Shown piece after piece: positions 32,041-42,240 of a DNA stretch of 64,000 nt (position 1 is its first letter; each line of letters starts with the position of its first letter). Source of the DNA: Pyruvatibacter sp. Its GTDB lineage: Bacteria; Pseudomonadota; Alphaproteobacteria; CGMCC-115125. A model generated the notes under the pieces. That model made no database searches and was not told the origin of the DNA. It worked only from the letters and a program-made list of their open reading frames with translations. The stretch spans positions 124,001-188,000 of the forward strand of contig NZ_JAVJSC010000001.1 of assembly GCF_040219635.1 (NCBI RefSeq), given 5' to 3'. The translations under genes and the position numbers were made by a program.

Positions 32041-32652
32041 ATGAAAATCTATGACTACGGCATTGCGCCAAACCCCCGGCGTGTCCGCATTTTCCTGCAC
32101 GAGAAAGGCATCGACGTGCCCTTCCAGACGCTGGACATTCTCAAGCACGAAGGCCACACGCCGGAGTTTCTTGCAAAGAACCCGCTCGGCGGCATCCCCG
32201 TGCTGGAACTGGACGACGGAACCTGTATTTCTGAATCGGTGGCGATCTGCCGTTACTTCGAGGCGCTGCATCCTGACCCGCCGCTGTTTGGGGCAACGCC
32301 CACTGAAATCGCCCAGGTGGATATGTGGCTGCGGCGGATTGAAATCTACCTGATGTCACAGGTTGGCCTTGTCTGGCTGCACGGTCACAAGGCCACAGCG
32401 CACCTGCTGGAACAAAAGCCCGATGTGGCTGAGTTTGGCCGCGCCCGCACACATCACTTCTACAGCATTCTCAACACGGCTCTTGAGGGCAAAACGTTCC
32501 TCGCCTGTGATCGCTATACGGCGGTTGAATCAGTGGCATTGGCGACCCTTGATTTTGCCGTCAGCATGGTCGGCGTTCCGTACAAGGATGACCACATCAA
32601 CCTGAAATCCTGGCATGAGATGATGTCCGCGCGTGACAGTGCCGGGGCATAA
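32041..32652 (+). CDS. Glutathione S-transferase family protein
   Basis: A cytosolic GST of 203 residues. The N-terminal thioredoxin-like domain has PNPRRVRIFLHEKGIDVPF and the cis-proline region NPLGGIPVLELDDG, followed by the glutathione-binding SESVAICRY (Glu-Ser at about 65-66). An all-helical C-terminal domain follows. The substrate cannot be told from sequence. It stands alone, preceded by the repeat cluster and followed by proS after 118 bases. Confidence 0.9.
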   Translation: MKIYDYGIAPNPRRVRIFLHEKGIDVPFQTLDILKHEGHTPEFLAKNPLGGIPVLELDDGTCISESVAICRYFEALHPDPPLFGATPTEIAQVDMWLRRIEIYLMSQVGLVWLHGHKATAHLLEQKPDVAEFGRARTHHFYSILNTALEGKTFLACDRYTAVESVALATLDFAVSMVGVPYKDDHINLKSWHEMMSARDSAGA

Positions 32653-32770
32653 ACCCGCCCACCCTCATTAGCCCTCTCGCTTTTGTGTTCAATCGCTTAT
32701 AGTTCCGCCACATTCCTGACACGGCTGCGGCGGATACCGGCGGGCCTCAAAAAAAGTGCGAAAAGTCCCC

Positions 32771-34090
32771 ATGCGTCTGAGCCGTTTCTACCTTCCCATC
32801 CTTCGTGAAACCCCGAAGGAAGCCGAGATTGTGTCCCACCGCCTGATGCTGCGGGCGGGGCTGGTGCGCCAGATGAGCGCCGGCATTTATGCCTGGCTGC
32901 CGCTGGGCCACATGGTGCTGCGCAAGATCGAGCAGATTGTGCGTGAGGAGCAGGCGCGGGCAGGGGCCGTTGAGCTGCTGATGCCCACTCTCCAGTCCGC
33001 CGACCTGTGGCGCGAGTCGGGGCGCTACGATGGCTACGGCAAGGAGATGCTGCGCATCGAGGACCGCCACGAGCGCGACATGCTGTATGGCCCCACCAAC
33101 GAGGAAATGATTACCGACATCGTTCGTCGCGACATCAAATCCTACAAGGAGCTGCCGTTCACGCTCTACCACATTCAGTGGAAGTTCCGCGACGAGATCC
33201 GCCCGCGCTTTGGCGTCATGCGCGGTCGTGAGTTTTTGATGAAGGACGCGTATTCGTTCGACCTGACGGAAGAAGCCGCGCGCGTCTCGTACCAGAAGCA
33301 GTTTGTTGCCTATCTGCGCACGTTTGGCCGCATGGGGCTCAAGGCTGTGCCCATGCGCGCGGACCCCGGCCCCATCGGCGGCGACCTGAGCCACGAGTTC
33401 ATCATTCTGGCCGACACCGGCGAGAGCGAAGTGTTTTGCCACCGCGATCTTGTGGATATGCCCATCCCCGACGAAGACACGGATTTTGACGGCGATCTGT
33501 CAGCCATCGTTGAGGAGCGGTCCAGCCTTTATGCCGCGACCGACGAAATGCACGACCAGGCGCGCTTTGAGGCCGAAGTGCCCGAAGATAAGCGCCTGTC
33601 TGCCCGCGGCATCGAAGTGGGGCACATCTTTTATTTCGGCACCAAATATTCTGAGCCCATGAAGGCAGGCGTTCAGGGGCCGGACGGCTCAGAAGTGCTG
33701 CTGCATGGCGGCTCTTATGGGGTGGGCGTGTCCCGGCTTTTGGGTGGCATCATCGAAGCCAGCCACGACGATGACGGCATCATCTGGCCCGACGCTGTCG
33801 CGCCGTTTCATGTCGGCCTCATCAACCTCAAATCCGGCGATGCAGATACCGATGCTGCGTGTGACGATGTTTACGCGAAACTCACCACTGCCGGGCTGGA
33901 TGTGCTCTACGATGACCGCGACGAGCGCGCCGGCGGCAAGTTTGCCACCATGGATCTGATCGGCCTGCCCTGGCAGTTGATCATCGGCCCGCGCGGCCTC
34001 AAGACCGGCATGGTTGAACTGAAGCGCCGTGCCACCGGCGAAAAAGAAGAACTCACGATTGATGCAGCCATCGCCAAACTAATCGGGTAA
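32771..34090 (+). CDS. proS: Proline--tRNA ligase, short alphaproteobacterial type
   Basis: ProRS charges tRNA-Pro. From ATG 32771 ([15 protein letters not shown]) the protein has 439 residues, well short of the 570-residue E. coli type, because the editing (INS) domain between motifs 2 and 3 is absent, as usual in alphaproteobacteria. Class II motifs are visible: motif 1 near [10 protein letters not shown], motif 2 in [19 protein letters not shown] and motif 3 in [13 protein letters not shown]. The C-terminal anticodon-binding domain ends with [17 protein letters not shown] at 32756 would add five residues and is less likely. Loss of the editing domain means Ala-tRNA-Pro must be cleared by a separate enzyme such as ProXp-ala. 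Confidence 0.97.
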   Translation: MRLSRFYLPILRETPKEAEIVSHRLMLRAGLVRQMSAGIYAWLPLGHMVLRKIEQIVREEQARAGAVELLMPTLQSADLWRESGRYDGYGKEMLRIEDRHERDMLYGPTNEEMITDIVRRDIKSYKELPFTLYHIQWKFRDEIRPRFGVMRGREFLMKDAYSFDLTEEAARVSYQKQFVAYLRTFGRMGLKAVPMRADPGPIGGDLSHEFIILADTGESEVFCHRDLVDMPIPDEDTDFDGDLSAIVEERSSLYAATDEMHDQARFEAEVPEDKRLSARGIEVGHIFYFGTKYSEPMKAGVQGPDGSEVLLHGGSYGVGVSRLLGGIIEASHDDDGIIWPDAVAPFHVGLINLKSGDADTDAACDDVYAKLTTAGLDVLYDDRDERAGGKFATMDLIGLPWQLIIGPRGLKTGMVELKRRATGEKEELTIDAAIAKLIG

Positions 34091-34096
34091 CGCCAC

Positions 34097-35425
34097 ATGA
34101 GCGAGACGGCACACACAGCAGACGCAAACCTTGAAGCTGACGCCCGCGCGTCACGCAGGACGGTGCCGTTCTCAGCGTTTGAATGGTTCCTCGCCGGGCG
34201 CTACCTGCGTGCCCGCCGCAAGGAAGGCTTCATCTCCGTCATCGCGTTCATTTCGTTCATCGGCATCATGCTGGGCGTGGCCACCCTCATCATCGTCATG
34301 GCGGTGATGAACGGTTTCAGGTCAGAACTCATCGGCCGCATTCTGGGCCTCAACGGCCACATGATGGTCCAGTCGATGACGGGTGCCTTCCCCAACTACG
34401 AAGCATCTGCCGCCCGCATCCGCGAGGTCGATGGCGTGGTGCGGGTGACGCCGCTGGTGGAAGGCCAGGTGATGGTCTCCGCCCGACAGCGCGCGTCAGG
34501 CGCACTGGTGCGCGGGCTTTCAACAGACAACCTGCAAAACTTTGACATCATCTCGGACAACATCATTGCCGGGTCGCTGGACACCTACCGCAATGTCGAG
34601 ACCGATGGCGGCAGCCCGTTGCTCGTCGGCGCGCGCCTGGCAGAGGCGCTGGGCGTCGGCGTCGGCGACAGCCTCACGCTGCTGGCCCCGCGCGGTGCGG
34701 CAACACCGTTTGGCACCACCCCGCGCGTCAAATCCTATCTGGTTGCGGCCACCTTCCAGATCGGCATGTCGGAATATGATTCCAGTTTCATCTTCATGCC
34801 ACTCGCCGAAGCGCAGGGCTTTTTCCGGCAGAACGGTATGGTATCCGGCATTGAGGTGATGATTGAACGGCCGGACCAGGTGAAAGCCTTCACGCCCGCC
34901 GTGCAGGCGGCGGCAGGCGACATTGCCACCGTGTATGACTGGCAGGAAATCAACGCCACGTTCTTTAACGCCCTGCAGATCGAGCGCAATGTGATGTTCA
35001 TCATCCTGACGCTGATTTTGCTGGTCGCTGCCCTCAACATCGTGTCCGGCTTGTTCATGCTGGTGAAGGACAAGGGGCCGGACATCGCCATCCTGCGCAG
35101 TATGGGTGCCACGCGCGGCGCGGTCATGCGCGTATTCCTGATTGTCGGTGCCGCCATCGGCGTGCTGGGAACACTGGCGGGTTTTGTCATCGGCATTCTG
35201 TTCACGGAAAATATCGAGAGCATCCGGCAGGCGCTGATCTTCCTCACCGGCGCACAACTGTTTGACCCGGCGATCTACTTCCTCAGCGAATTGCCTGCGG
35301 AGGTGGATATGGGCGAGGTCATTTCCGTGGTCATCATGTCACTCACATTGTCGCTGCTCGCCACCATCTATCCAAGCTGGCGCGCGGCCCGCCTCGATCC
35401 GGTGGAGGCGCTGCGGTATGAGTAA
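34097..35425 (+). CDS. lolC: Lipoprotein-releasing ABC transporter permease LolC/LolE type
   Basis: This is the membrane subunit of the Lol system, which extracts outer-membrane lipoproteins from the inner membrane and passes them to LolA. The 442-residue protein has one N-terminal helix (about 49-72, [22 protein letters not shown]), a large periplasmic MacB-like domain (about 75-290), and three C-terminal FtsX-type helices, ending in [18 protein letters not shown]. Only one permease gene is present, as in many alphaproteobacteria, where one protein serves as both LolC and LolE. It overlaps lolD by eight bases. Confidence 0.95.
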   Translation: MSETAHTADANLEADARASRRTVPFSAFEWFLAGRYLRARRKEGFISVIAFISFIGIMLGVATLIIVMAVMNGFRSELIGRILGLNGHMMVQSMTGAFPNYEASAARIREVDGVVRVTPLVEGQVMVSARQRASGALVRGLSTDNLQNFDIISDNIIAGSLDTYRNVETDGGSPLLVGARLAEALGVGVGDSLTLLAPRGAATPFGTTPRVKSYLVAATFQIGMSEYDSSFIFMPLAEAQGFFRQNGMVSGIEVMIERPDQVKAFTPAVQAAAGDIATVYDWQEINATFFNALQIERNVMFIILTLILLVAALNIVSGLFMLVKDKGPDIAILRSMGATRGAVMRVFLIVGAAIGVLGTLAGFVIGILFTENIESIRQALIFLTGAQLFDPAIYFLSELPAEVDMGEVISVVIMSLTLSLLATIYPSWRAARLDPVEALRYE

Positions 35426-36122
35426 TGCAGCCCTCGAACTGCGCGGCGTCGAACGCACGTTCCATCAGGGCGAGGCAGAACTGCGTATTTTTCGTGGTGC
35501 CAACCTCACCGTGCAGCCCGGCGAACTCGTCGCGCTCGTTGGCCCGTCCGGTGCCGGTAAATCATCGCTGCTGCATATTGCAGGTCTGCTTGAAAAACCG
35601 GACGCAGGCGAGGTGCTGATTGGCGGCGTGCCGTGTATGCATCTCAGCGACACCGACAAGACCCTCACCCGCCGCACTGAGATCGGCTTTGTCTATCAGG
35701 CCCATCATCTGTTGCCGGAGTTTTCCGCCACCGAGAATGTCGTGCTGCCGCAAATGGTGGCGGGCGTGAAACGCAAGCACGCCATCGCCGTCGCCGAACG
35801 GCTGCTGGGCCGTCTGGGTCTGGCTGAGCGTCTTGAGCACCGCCCGGCACAGCTTTCAGGTGGTGAACAGCAGCGCGTTGCCATTGCCCGCGCGCTGGCC
35901 AACCGCCCGCGCCTGTTGTTGGCAGATGAACCCACCGGCAACCTCGACCCCAAAACCTCGCGCGGTGTTTTCAATGAGTTTGTGGCCCTCACGCGCGGGG
36001 AGGGCGTCGCGGCCCTCGTCGCCACCCACAACCTGGACCTCGCCCGCGAGATGGACCGCGTCGTCCTGCTGCACGAGGGCTTGCTGGTGGACGGCGCCGA
36101 CCTCGCCGGAAGCCAGCTCTGA
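35418..36122 (+). CDS. lolD: Lipoprotein-releasing system ATP-binding protein LolD
   Basis: LolD is the ABC ATPase that powers lipoprotein release. From ATG 35418 the protein has 234 residues with Walker [10 protein letters not shown], the Q-loop in [12 protein letters not shown], the LolD-type signature [15 protein letters not shown], Walker [13 protein letters not shown] and the H-loop ATHNLDLA. The start overlaps the permease stop (ATGAGTAA), which argues against the longer frame beginning at 35262 inside the permease gene. Confidence 0.97.
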   Translation: MSNAALELRGVERTFHQGEAELRIFRGANLTVQPGELVALVGPSGAGKSSLLHIAGLLEKPDAGEVLIGGVPCMHLSDTDKTLTRRTEIGFVYQAHHLLPEFSATENVVLPQMVAGVKRKHAIAVAERLLGRLGLAERLEHRPAQLSGGEQQRVAIARALANRPRLLLADEPTGNLDPKTSRGVFNEFVALTRGEGVAALVATHNLDLAREMDRVVLLHEGLLVDGADLAGSQL

Positions 36123-36139
36123 ACTCTGCTGTTTTTGTT

Positions 36140-36158
36140 CCCCGGACTTGATCCGGGG
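36140..36158. repeat. Palindromic CTTGA-loop repeat, single copy
   Basis: CCCCGGA and TCCGGGG form a perfect 7-base stem around CTTGA just after the lolD stop. It is followed by TCCAGGGC and, further on, ACGCCTGC, matching the flank of the copies at 31.8 kb. It might also serve as a 3' end for lolD mRNA. Confidence 0.7.
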
Positions 36159-36230
36159 TCCAGGGCCACCTGCAAAAACGCCTGCAATACAGCGAAAAAC
36201 CTCTCCAAAAACACCCCTCAACACGCCCTA

Positions 36231-36260
36231 TTGACAAAAAGAACAAAACAAGAACATACT
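36231..36260 (+). promoter_or_regulatory. SOS promoter with LexA box
   Basis: A perfect -35 TTGACA (36231-36236) and a -10 CATACT (36255-36260) are 18 bases apart. Between them is GAAC-AAAACAA-GAAC (36241-36255), an exact match to the alphaproteobacterial LexA box GTTC-N7-GTTC read on the other strand. LexA bound here would block RNA polymerase, so the gene downstream should be switched on by DNA damage. Confidence 0.8.
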
Positions 36261-36292
36261 CAAGCCTCATCCACATGCAACGGAGGCTCATC

Positions 36293-36391
36293 ATGTCTGA
36301 ATGGATCAAGGATACAGCGGCACTTCTGGTACTGGGTGCCGTCATGTGGAGCGGCTTTGCCCTCACCGCAGTGGCTCAGGCCGCTGGCTAG
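36293..36391 (+). CDS. SOS-controlled 32-residue membrane protein, SidA-like candidate
   Basis: This short gene encodes 32 residues: a small polar start (MSEWIKDT) followed by one hydrophobic span of about 22 residues (9-31) containing a Trp (LGAVMWSGFALTAVA). A textbook Shine-Dalgarno GGAGG (36282-36286) lies six bases before the ATG, and an SOS promoter with a perfect LexA box lies about 35 bases further up. In Caulobacter the SOS-induced SidA is a 29-residue inner-membrane protein that blocks division by acting on FtsW/FtsN, and as I recall its gene also lies beside dnaE. Size, topology, LexA control and the dnaE neighbour therefore agree. The residue sequence alone is too short to prove kinship. 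Confidence 0.75.
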   Translation: MSEWIKDTAALLVLGAVMWSGFALTAVAQAAG

Positions 36392-36462
36392 AGGCACCAA
36401 AAAGTCTGGGGATAACCACCCCGCAGGGCTTAGGCGCGGCCACAAGAGCGTTAAGCTGAGTC

Positions 36463-39400
36463 ATGAACACTGAGTCGCCAGCCACTTCGTCAACCGCAGC
36501 CGACATGAGCCAGCCCGGCTTTATCCACCTGCGCGTCCACACAGCCTATTCGCTGCTGGAAGGCGCAATCCGCATCCCCGACCTTGCCACCCGCTGTGTG
36601 GATATGGCGATGCCTGCGGTCGCCGTCACTGACACCGGCAATCTGTTTGGCGCCCTTGAGTTTGCCGAAAAAATGTCCGGCGTCGGCATTCAGCCCATCA
36701 TCGGCTGCACGCTGGCGCTGGATATGGAAACCGAGCCAAAACGTGGCGGCGCACAGGTGCCCGACCCGACCCTCGCCTTGCTCGCCAAGGATGAGGCGGG
36801 GTACCTCAACCTGATGGCGCTCACGTCAAAGGCCTATCTGGCCACCGACGGCACCGAGCAACCGCATATTTCTCTTGATGATCTGGTGGCCCACGCAGAA
36901 GGGTTGATCTGCCTCACCGGCGGCCCCAACGGCCCCGTTAACCGGCTTGCCGTGGCAGGACAGCCGGAGGCTGCCGCAGCCCTGGTGGACCAGCTCGCCA
37001 AAGCCTTCCACAACCGGCTCTATGTTGAGCTGCAGCGCCACGGCATGGCCCATGAAGCGCAGGCGGAGCCTGTGCTGATCGACATCGCCTACACCAGGAA
37101 CCTGCCGCTGGTCGCCACCAACGAAGCCTACTTCTTTGATGCCGACGACTACGAAGCCCACGACGCTTTGTTGTGCGTCGCCGACGGTGCCTATGTCATG
37201 CAGGAAGACCGCCGTCGGCTCACCCCTGAGCACCGTTTCAAGTCTGCCGCTGAAATGGCCGCCCTTTTTGCGGACCTGCCCGAAGCACTGGCCTCAACGG
37301 TGGAAATTGCCCAGCGCTGCGCCTACCGCCCGCGCATCATTGACCCCATCCTGCCGCGCTTTGAAGGGCTGGATGGGGTGGACGGCGAAGCGCTGGAACT
37401 GCGCCGCCAGGCCGAAGAAGGCCTGCGCGCCCGCATTGCAGCGCTTGGTACATTTGCGCCGGAAGAAGACTACTGGAAGCGCCTCGATTTCGAGCTTGAT
37501 GTGATCAAAAACATGGGGTTCCCCGGCTACTTCCTCATCGTGGCCGACTTCATCCAGTGGGCAAAGAAGCAGGGCATTCCCGTGGGGCCGGGCCGTGGCT
37601 CCGGTGCAGGCTCCGTGGTGGCGTGGGCGCTGACCATCACCGACCTTGATCCGCTGCGCTTCGGCCTGCTGTTCGAACGGTTTTTGAATCCCGAACGCGT
37701 GTCGATGCCTGACTTCGACATCGACTTCTGCCAGGACCGGCGCGACGAAGTCATTTCCTATGTGCAGGACAAATACGGCCGCGACCGCGTCGCCCAGATC
37801 ATCACCTTTGGTAAGTTGCAGGCCCGTGCCGTGCTGCGCGATGTCGGGCGCGTGCTGCAAATGTCCTATGGCCATGTGGACCGCCTGTGTAAACTCGTGC
37901 CCAACAATCCGGCCAGCCCGGTGACGCTTGGTCAGGCCATTGACGGCGAACCCAAGCTGCAGGAGGCACGCCGCTCCGAAGAGGTGGTGGACCGGCTGAT
38001 CGGCATGTCGCTGAAGCTCGAAGGCCTTTACCGCCACGCCTCTACCCACGCCGCCGGTGTCGTCATCGGCGACCGCCCGTTGCAGGAGCTTGTGCCGCTC
38101 TACCGCGACCCGCGCTCCGACATGCCGGTCACCCAGTTCAACATGAAATGGGTGGAGCCTGCGGGGCTGGTGAAGTTTGACTTTCTTGGCCTCAAGACAC
38201 TTACGGTCATTGAGCGTGCGCTGGGCTTTTTGAAGGCGCGCGGCGTGGACGTGGACATTGCCGCCCTGCCGCTGGACGACAAACCCACCTACGACATGCT
38301 GTCGCGCGGCGAGACTGTGGGCGTGTTCCAGCTTGAAAGCTCAGGTATGCGTGACATCCTGCGCAAAATGAAGCCGGACAGGTTCGAGGACATCATCGCC
38401 CTTGTGGCGCTCTACCGCCCCGGCCCGATGGACAACATTCCCAAATACCTCGCCGTCAAAAAGGGCGACGAAGACCCCGACTATCTGCACCCAAGCCTTG
38501 AGCCGATCCTGACCGAAACCTACGGCATCATGATCTATCAGGAGCAGGTGATGCAGATTGCCCAGGTGCTGTCAGGCTTCTCGCTGGGCGATGCTGACCT
38601 TCTGCGTCGCGCCATGGGCAAAAAAATCCAGTCCGAAATGGACAAGCAGAAAGCCCGCTTCGTGGAAGGCGCGCAGGCCAACAATGTGGACGGCAAACAG
38701 GCGGCGGGCATTTTTGAGCAGGTGGCCAAGTTTGCAGGCTACGGCTTCAACAAGAGCCATGCTGCCGCCTACGCGCTGGTCGCCTATCAGACCGCGTGGC
38801 TCAAGGCCAACCACCCGGTTGAGTTTCTTGCCGCCTCCATGAACCTCGATATGGGCAATACGGACAAACTCAATGCGTTCCGCCGTGAGGCGCAACGGCT
38901 GGACATCCCCGTCCATGCGCCCAACGTCAATCTGTCCGGTGCCGAGTTCACGGTGACCGATGGCGGCATCGCCTACGCGCTGGCCGCCGTGCGCAATGTC
39001 GGCAAGCAAGCCATGCGTCACCTGGAAGAAGAACGCGCGCGCAATGGCCCGTTCAAGACACTGGCGGATTTTGCATCGCGCGTATCGCCCAAATACGTCA
39101 ACAAGCGCGCGATTGAAAATCTCGCCTGCGCCGGCGCGTTCGACAGTCTGGATAAAAACCGCGCCCGCTTGCACGGCGCAGCCGACAGGATGATGTCCGA
39201 AATGGTCCGCTCCGAGACTGAACGTGAAAGCAACCAGTCGAGCCTGTTTGGTGATGGCCCCGCCGTTGCCCCGGACCTGCGCCTTGGTGACCGACGCGAC
39301 TGGGCACCCATGGAGCGCCTGCGTCACGAAATGGAAGCGGTAGGCTTTTACCTGTCCGGCCACCCGCTGGATGATTACCGCGATGCCCTGCGCCACGCTC

Positions 39401-39930
39401 GCATCAAAACCTATGCGCAGTTCGTGGAAGCCGTTCAGGCGGGCGGTGCCCGCGCCGCACGGCTGGCCGGCACTGTGGCCTACAAGCAGGAGCGCCGCGC
39501 CAAGAGCGGCAATGCGTTTGCCTTTCTGGGTCTGTCAGACGGCACCGGCGAGTTTGAAGCGGTGATTTTTTCCGACACGCTGGCCACCTCCCGCGACTAT
39601 CTGGAGCCCAACATGTCGGTGGTTGTGGGCGTCGAGGCCGAAGTGGACGGCGACGACATCAAACTCAAGATCGCCACCGTTCAGCCGATAGATAAAGTTG
39701 CGTCGGAAACCTCGAATGGCCTGCGCCTGTTTATTGATGATGCCGCCGCCCTTGCCAGCATTCAGGCCTGCCTGCCGCCGAAGGGCAGGGGGCAGTTGAG
39801 CCTCATCGTCGATGCTGATGCGGGCAGGAAGGAAGTGGAGATAACACTCCCCGGCCGCTTCGATGTCACCCCGCAGGCGCGTGGCGCGCTCAAGGCCATC
39901 GACGGCGTGGTCCACGTCGAGGACTTATAA
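36463..39930 (+). CDS. dnaE: DNA polymerase III subunit alpha
   Basis: DnaE is the replicative polymerase subunit of the holoenzyme. The 1155-residue protein starts with a PHP domain (HLRVHTAYSLLEGAIRI), followed by the polymerase core with GPGRGSGAGSVVAWAL and the catalytic aspartates in MPDFDIDFCQDRRDE (about residues 415-430). Then come the beta-binding region, helix-hairpin-helix repeats (GYGFNKSHAAAYALVAYQTAWLKANHP) and an OB fold near 980-1060 (VVVGVEAEVDGDDIKLKI). It matches the housekeeping DnaE1 by length. It begins 71 bases after the small SOS gene with no terminator visible, so the damage-inducible promoter may also feed it. ATG 36505 (MSQPGF) is a possible alternative start. Confidence 0.97.
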   Translation: MNTESPATSSTAADMSQPGFIHLRVHTAYSLLEGAIRIPDLATRCVDMAMPAVAVTDTGNLFGALEFAEKMSGVGIQPIIGCTLALDMETEPKRGGAQVPDPTLALLAKDEAGYLNLMALTSKAYLATDGTEQPHISLDDLVAHAEGLICLTGGPNGPVNRLAVAGQPEAAAALVDQLAKAFHNRLYVELQRHGMAHEAQAEPVLIDIAYTRNLPLVATNEAYFFDADDYEAHDALLCVADGAYVMQEDRRRLTPEHRFKSAAEMAALFADLPEALASTVEIAQRCAYRPRIIDPILPRFEGLDGVDGEALELRRQAEEGLRARIAALGTFAPEEDYWKRLDFELDVIKNMGFPGYFLIVADFIQWAKKQGIPVGPGRGSGAGSVVAWALTITDLDPLRFGLLFERFLNPERVSMPDFDIDFCQDRRDEVISYVQDKYGRDRVAQIITFGKLQARAVLRDVGRVLQMSYGHVDRLCKLVPNNPASPVTLGQAIDGEPKLQEARRSEEVVDRLIGMSLKLEGLYRHASTHAAGVVIGDRPLQELVPLYRDPRSDMPVTQFNMKWVEPAGLVKFDFLGLKTLTVIERALGFLKARGVDVDIAALPLDDKPTYDMLSRGETVGVFQLESSGMRDILRKMKPDRFEDIIALVALYRPGPMDNIPKYLAVKKGDEDPDYLHPSLEPILTETYGIMIYQEQVMQIAQVLSGFSLGDADLLRRAMGKKIQSEMDKQKARFVEGAQANNVDGKQAAGIFEQVAKFAGYGFNKSHAAAYALVAYQTAWLKANHPVEFLAASMNLDMGNTDKLNAFRREAQRLDIPVHAPNVNLSGAEFTVTDGGIAYALAAVRNVGKQAMRHLEEERARNGPFKTLADFASRVSPKYVNKRAIENLACAGAFDSLDKNRARLHGAADRMMSEMVRSETERESNQSSLFGDGPAVAPDLRLGDRRDWAPMERLRHEMEAVGFYLSGHPLDDYRDALRHARIKTYAQFVEAVQAGGARAARLAGTVAYKQERRAKSGNAFAFLGLSDGTGEFEAVIFSDTLATSRDYLEPNMSVVVGVEAEVDGDDIKLKIATVQPIDKVASETSNGLRLFIDDAAALASIQACLPPKGRGQLSLIVDADAGRKEVEITLPGRFDVTPQARGALKAIDGVVHVEDL

Positions 39931-39961
39931 CGAGGATCTGTAGCAAACGTTTTGTGCGCGC

Positions 39962-42184
39962 CTACGCTTTTGCAAGCGTCACGGGCATACCGTTCAGCCG
40001 TGCGTTGCCGCTCAGCGGGTCCAGTTCCTCGTAGTCCACAATGGTGTTGACGTTCACACCCGGATTGGCCGCCGCCACATTCATTTTGCCTTTCAGGGAG
40101 GCGTGGCCCCACCCGTGGGGAATGGACACAACACCCGGTGCAATCTTGTCGGTTGTTTCAACCGGAAGGGTGATCGTGTTGCGCCCGGCAGATACGGCCA
40201 CCTGCTCGCCACCGCGCACACCAAGCTCGCGTGCATCTGCCGCATTCATATGAATGGTACATTCGCGGGTCGGGTGCGCCAGCCCTGCAAGGTTATGAAA
40301 CCACGAATTGTTGGAGCGCAGTTGCCGCCGCCCGATCAGCACATGGCGCGCGCGGGGTTTGTGCAGCCAGTCTGCCAGCCGCGCCAGCTCAGTGCCAAAA
40401 ATTGCGTGCGCTGCTTCAATGCGCCCCGATTGTGTGCGCAACACTTCCGGCAGGCGCGGCACCATTGGTCCGCAGTCCACGCCTTGGGGGGTGTCTTTGA
40501 GTGTTTGCAGCGTGATGCCGTCGCGCGCGCCAAAGCCATCCCCGAAAGGGCCGATGCGCACACCAAAATCCATCTTGCGCTCCATCGGCTCCAGGTCGCG
40601 CAGCATGTCCATGATCTCGTCAGGGTCGCGGCCTTCAATGGCGCTGTTGGGCACCTGCGTCATCTGCTTGACCGAGGCGTAAAGCTCAGCCGCATCCAAC
40701 GCATCAATGTCGGCGTCCCAGCCATGCCCCTGCACAATGGCCATCAGCCGCAGCAACACCTCGCGGTCACTGCGCTCATTGTCCCCAAGCGGACGAACTT
40801 GTTGGGTGTACCGCCCGTAATTGCGCACGGCAAACCGATAGAAGAAAGCGTCGTAATTTGCCTTCGCCAGTCGCGGCGGCGACGGCAGAATGACATCGGC
40901 TTTGGACGATGTTTCATTCTGATAGATGTCGAGTGATACAAGCAGCTCAAGCCCGTCTATCGCTGCTTCCATGCGCTGCGTATCCGGGCTTGAAATGATC
41001 GGGTTGCCCGCGAGCGTAATCAGCGCCCGCACCTGCCCGTCGCCGGGTGTCTCCAGTTCCTCTGCCATGCAGGCCATTGGCAACTGCCGGACAATCTCTG
41101 GTGCGCCGCGCACCCGCGATGTCCACTTGCCAACGGTAAAGCCCGCGCCAATGCCACCAGGCCCGATGGTATTGGGCTGAGCAAGAAGTGGCTTTGCAAA
41201 CATCGACCCGCCGACAGCATCCAGATTGCCGGCCAGAATATTGACCATGTCGATCAGCCAGCAGGTGAGGGAGGAGAACGCCTGCGTCGTCGTGCCGATG
41301 CGCCCGTAAACGGCGGCCGCCGACGTATCGCGCAGCTCGGTTGCCAGCCGGACGATCGTGTCGGCATCTATGTCGCACGCCTGCGCCACATGCTCGGGGG
41401 CAAATGGTTCAAGCCACATGGCGATCTGCTCAATATCATCCAGCAACGACAAGGCGGTGGTATGCGGTGGCCCCAGCTTGAGCAGGGTGTGCGCCACCGC
41501 CGCCAGAAAGGCCGCGTCCCCCGATGGTCGGATGGCAATATGTTCGCTGGCCCGTTCTGCTGTCAGTGTCCGGCGCGGATCAAACACAACAACCCGCCCG
41601 CCACGGTCGCGCAGCTTCTGCATACGGCCGATAAAACCAGGGGCAACAATCATGCTGCCGTTTGATTCAGCCGGGTTGGCCCCCATCACCCACAACAGCT
41701 GGCTACGGTCGATGTCTGGCACGTTGAGCGAAAACTCGTCGCCAAACAAAAGACCGGACACAACCTGGCGTGGATTCTGGTCAAGGCTGCCGGCCGTAAA
41801 GAAGTTGGTGGAGCCAAGTGCCTTCACCAGCTCCTCAAAATACATCACCATGGTCAGGTTGTGGGCCAGGGCATTGCCCACATAGATGCCCGCCGCCTGG
41901 CGGCCGTGTTCGTTTATGATGGCGCTCAGCCGCTTGTCGATGAAGGCAAAAGCCTCCTCCCACGTGGCTGCCTGAAGCTCGCCGTTTTTACGCAGCAGCG
42001 GCGTGCGTACCCGGTCAGGGTCTGCTTCAAGCTGGGGAATGGCTGCCCCCTTGGCGCAGATGAAACCGCCTGAAAGGGCGTCCTCCCGATCTGCGGTGAC
42101 CTTCACTATTTTGCCGTCATCGACGGTCATAACCGCGCCGCACGAGGCTTCGCACAGGCTACAGGTGGTCCTGAATTGCTCCAT
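39962..42184 (-). CDS. Molybdopterin-dependent oxidoreductase
   Basis: A 740-residue member of the Mo/W-bisMGD family. The N-terminus binds one [4Fe-4S] cluster through Cys8, Cys11, Cys15 and Cys43 ([15 protein letters not shown]). Then come cofactor-binding segments such as [14 protein letters not shown] and [15 protein letters not shown], and a C-terminal molydopterin dinucleotide-binding beta-barrel with [24 protein letters not shown] and [10 protein letters not shown]. There is no twin-arginine signal, so it works in the cytoplasm. Members of this branch are annotated as formate dehydrogenase or nitrate-reductase-like; I cannot name the substrate. It has no electron-transfer partner next to it, converges on dnaE with a 31-base gap, and starts with a good GGAGGG site after a palindromic operator region. 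Confidence 0.9.
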   Translation of the reverse strand: MEQFRTTCSLCEASCGAVMTVDDGKIVKVTADREDALSGGFICAKGAAIPQLEADPDRVRTPLLRKNGELQAATWEEAFAFIDKRLSAIINEHGRQAAGIYVGNALAHNLTMVMYFEELVKALGSTNFFTAGSLDQNPRQVVSGLLFGDEFSLNVPDIDRSQLLWVMGANPAESNGSMIVAPGFIGRMQKLRDRGGRVVVFDPRRTLTAERASEHIAIRPSGDAAFLAAVAHTLLKLGPPHTTALSLLDDIEQIAMWLEPFAPEHVAQACDIDADTIVRLATELRDTSAAAVYGRIGTTTQAFSSLTCWLIDMVNILAGNLDAVGGSMFAKPLLAQPNTIGPGGIGAGFTVGKWTSRVRGAPEIVRQLPMACMAEELETPGDGQVRALITLAGNPIISSPDTQRMEAAIDGLELLVSLDIYQNETSSKADVILPSPPRLAKANYDAFFYRFAVRNYGRYTQQVRPLGDNERSDREVLLRLMAIVQGHGWDADIDALDAAELYASVKQMTQVPNSAIEGRDPDEIMDMLRDLEPMERKMDFGVRIGPFGDGFGARDGITLQTLKDTPQGVDCGPMVPRLPEVLRTQSGRIEAAHAIFGTELARLADWLHKPRARHVLIGRRQLRSNNSWFHNLAGLAHPTRECTIHMNAADARELGVRGGEQVAVSAGRNTITLPVETTDKIAPGVVSIPHGWGHASLKGKMNVAAANPGVNVNTIVDYEELDPLSGNARLNGMPVTLAKA

Positions 42185-42198
42185 TACGCGCCCTCCGG

Positions 42199-42240
42199 GA
42201 ACAGTTTTGTTTCTTTTTGAAACTGTTCACAGTGTAAACA
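42199..42240 (-). promoter_or_regulatory. Overlapping palindromic operators upstream of the oxidoreductase
   Basis: Two inverted repeats share bases. GAACAGTTT (42199-42207) faces AAACTGTTC (42220-42228). TGTTCACA and TGTAAACA form a near-perfect 17-base palindrome around G (42224-42240). They lie 15-56 bases before the start codon, where a promoter should be. The size and symmetry resemble TetR-family operators. No regulator gene is adjacent. Confidence 0.55.

Noticed and set aside
39962..42184. Naming the molybdopterin enzyme a formate dehydrogenase or nitrate reductase
   Set aside because: The fold and cluster are clear, but no partner subunit is adjacent and I could not identify a diagnostic metal ligand, so a specific substrate would be a guess.
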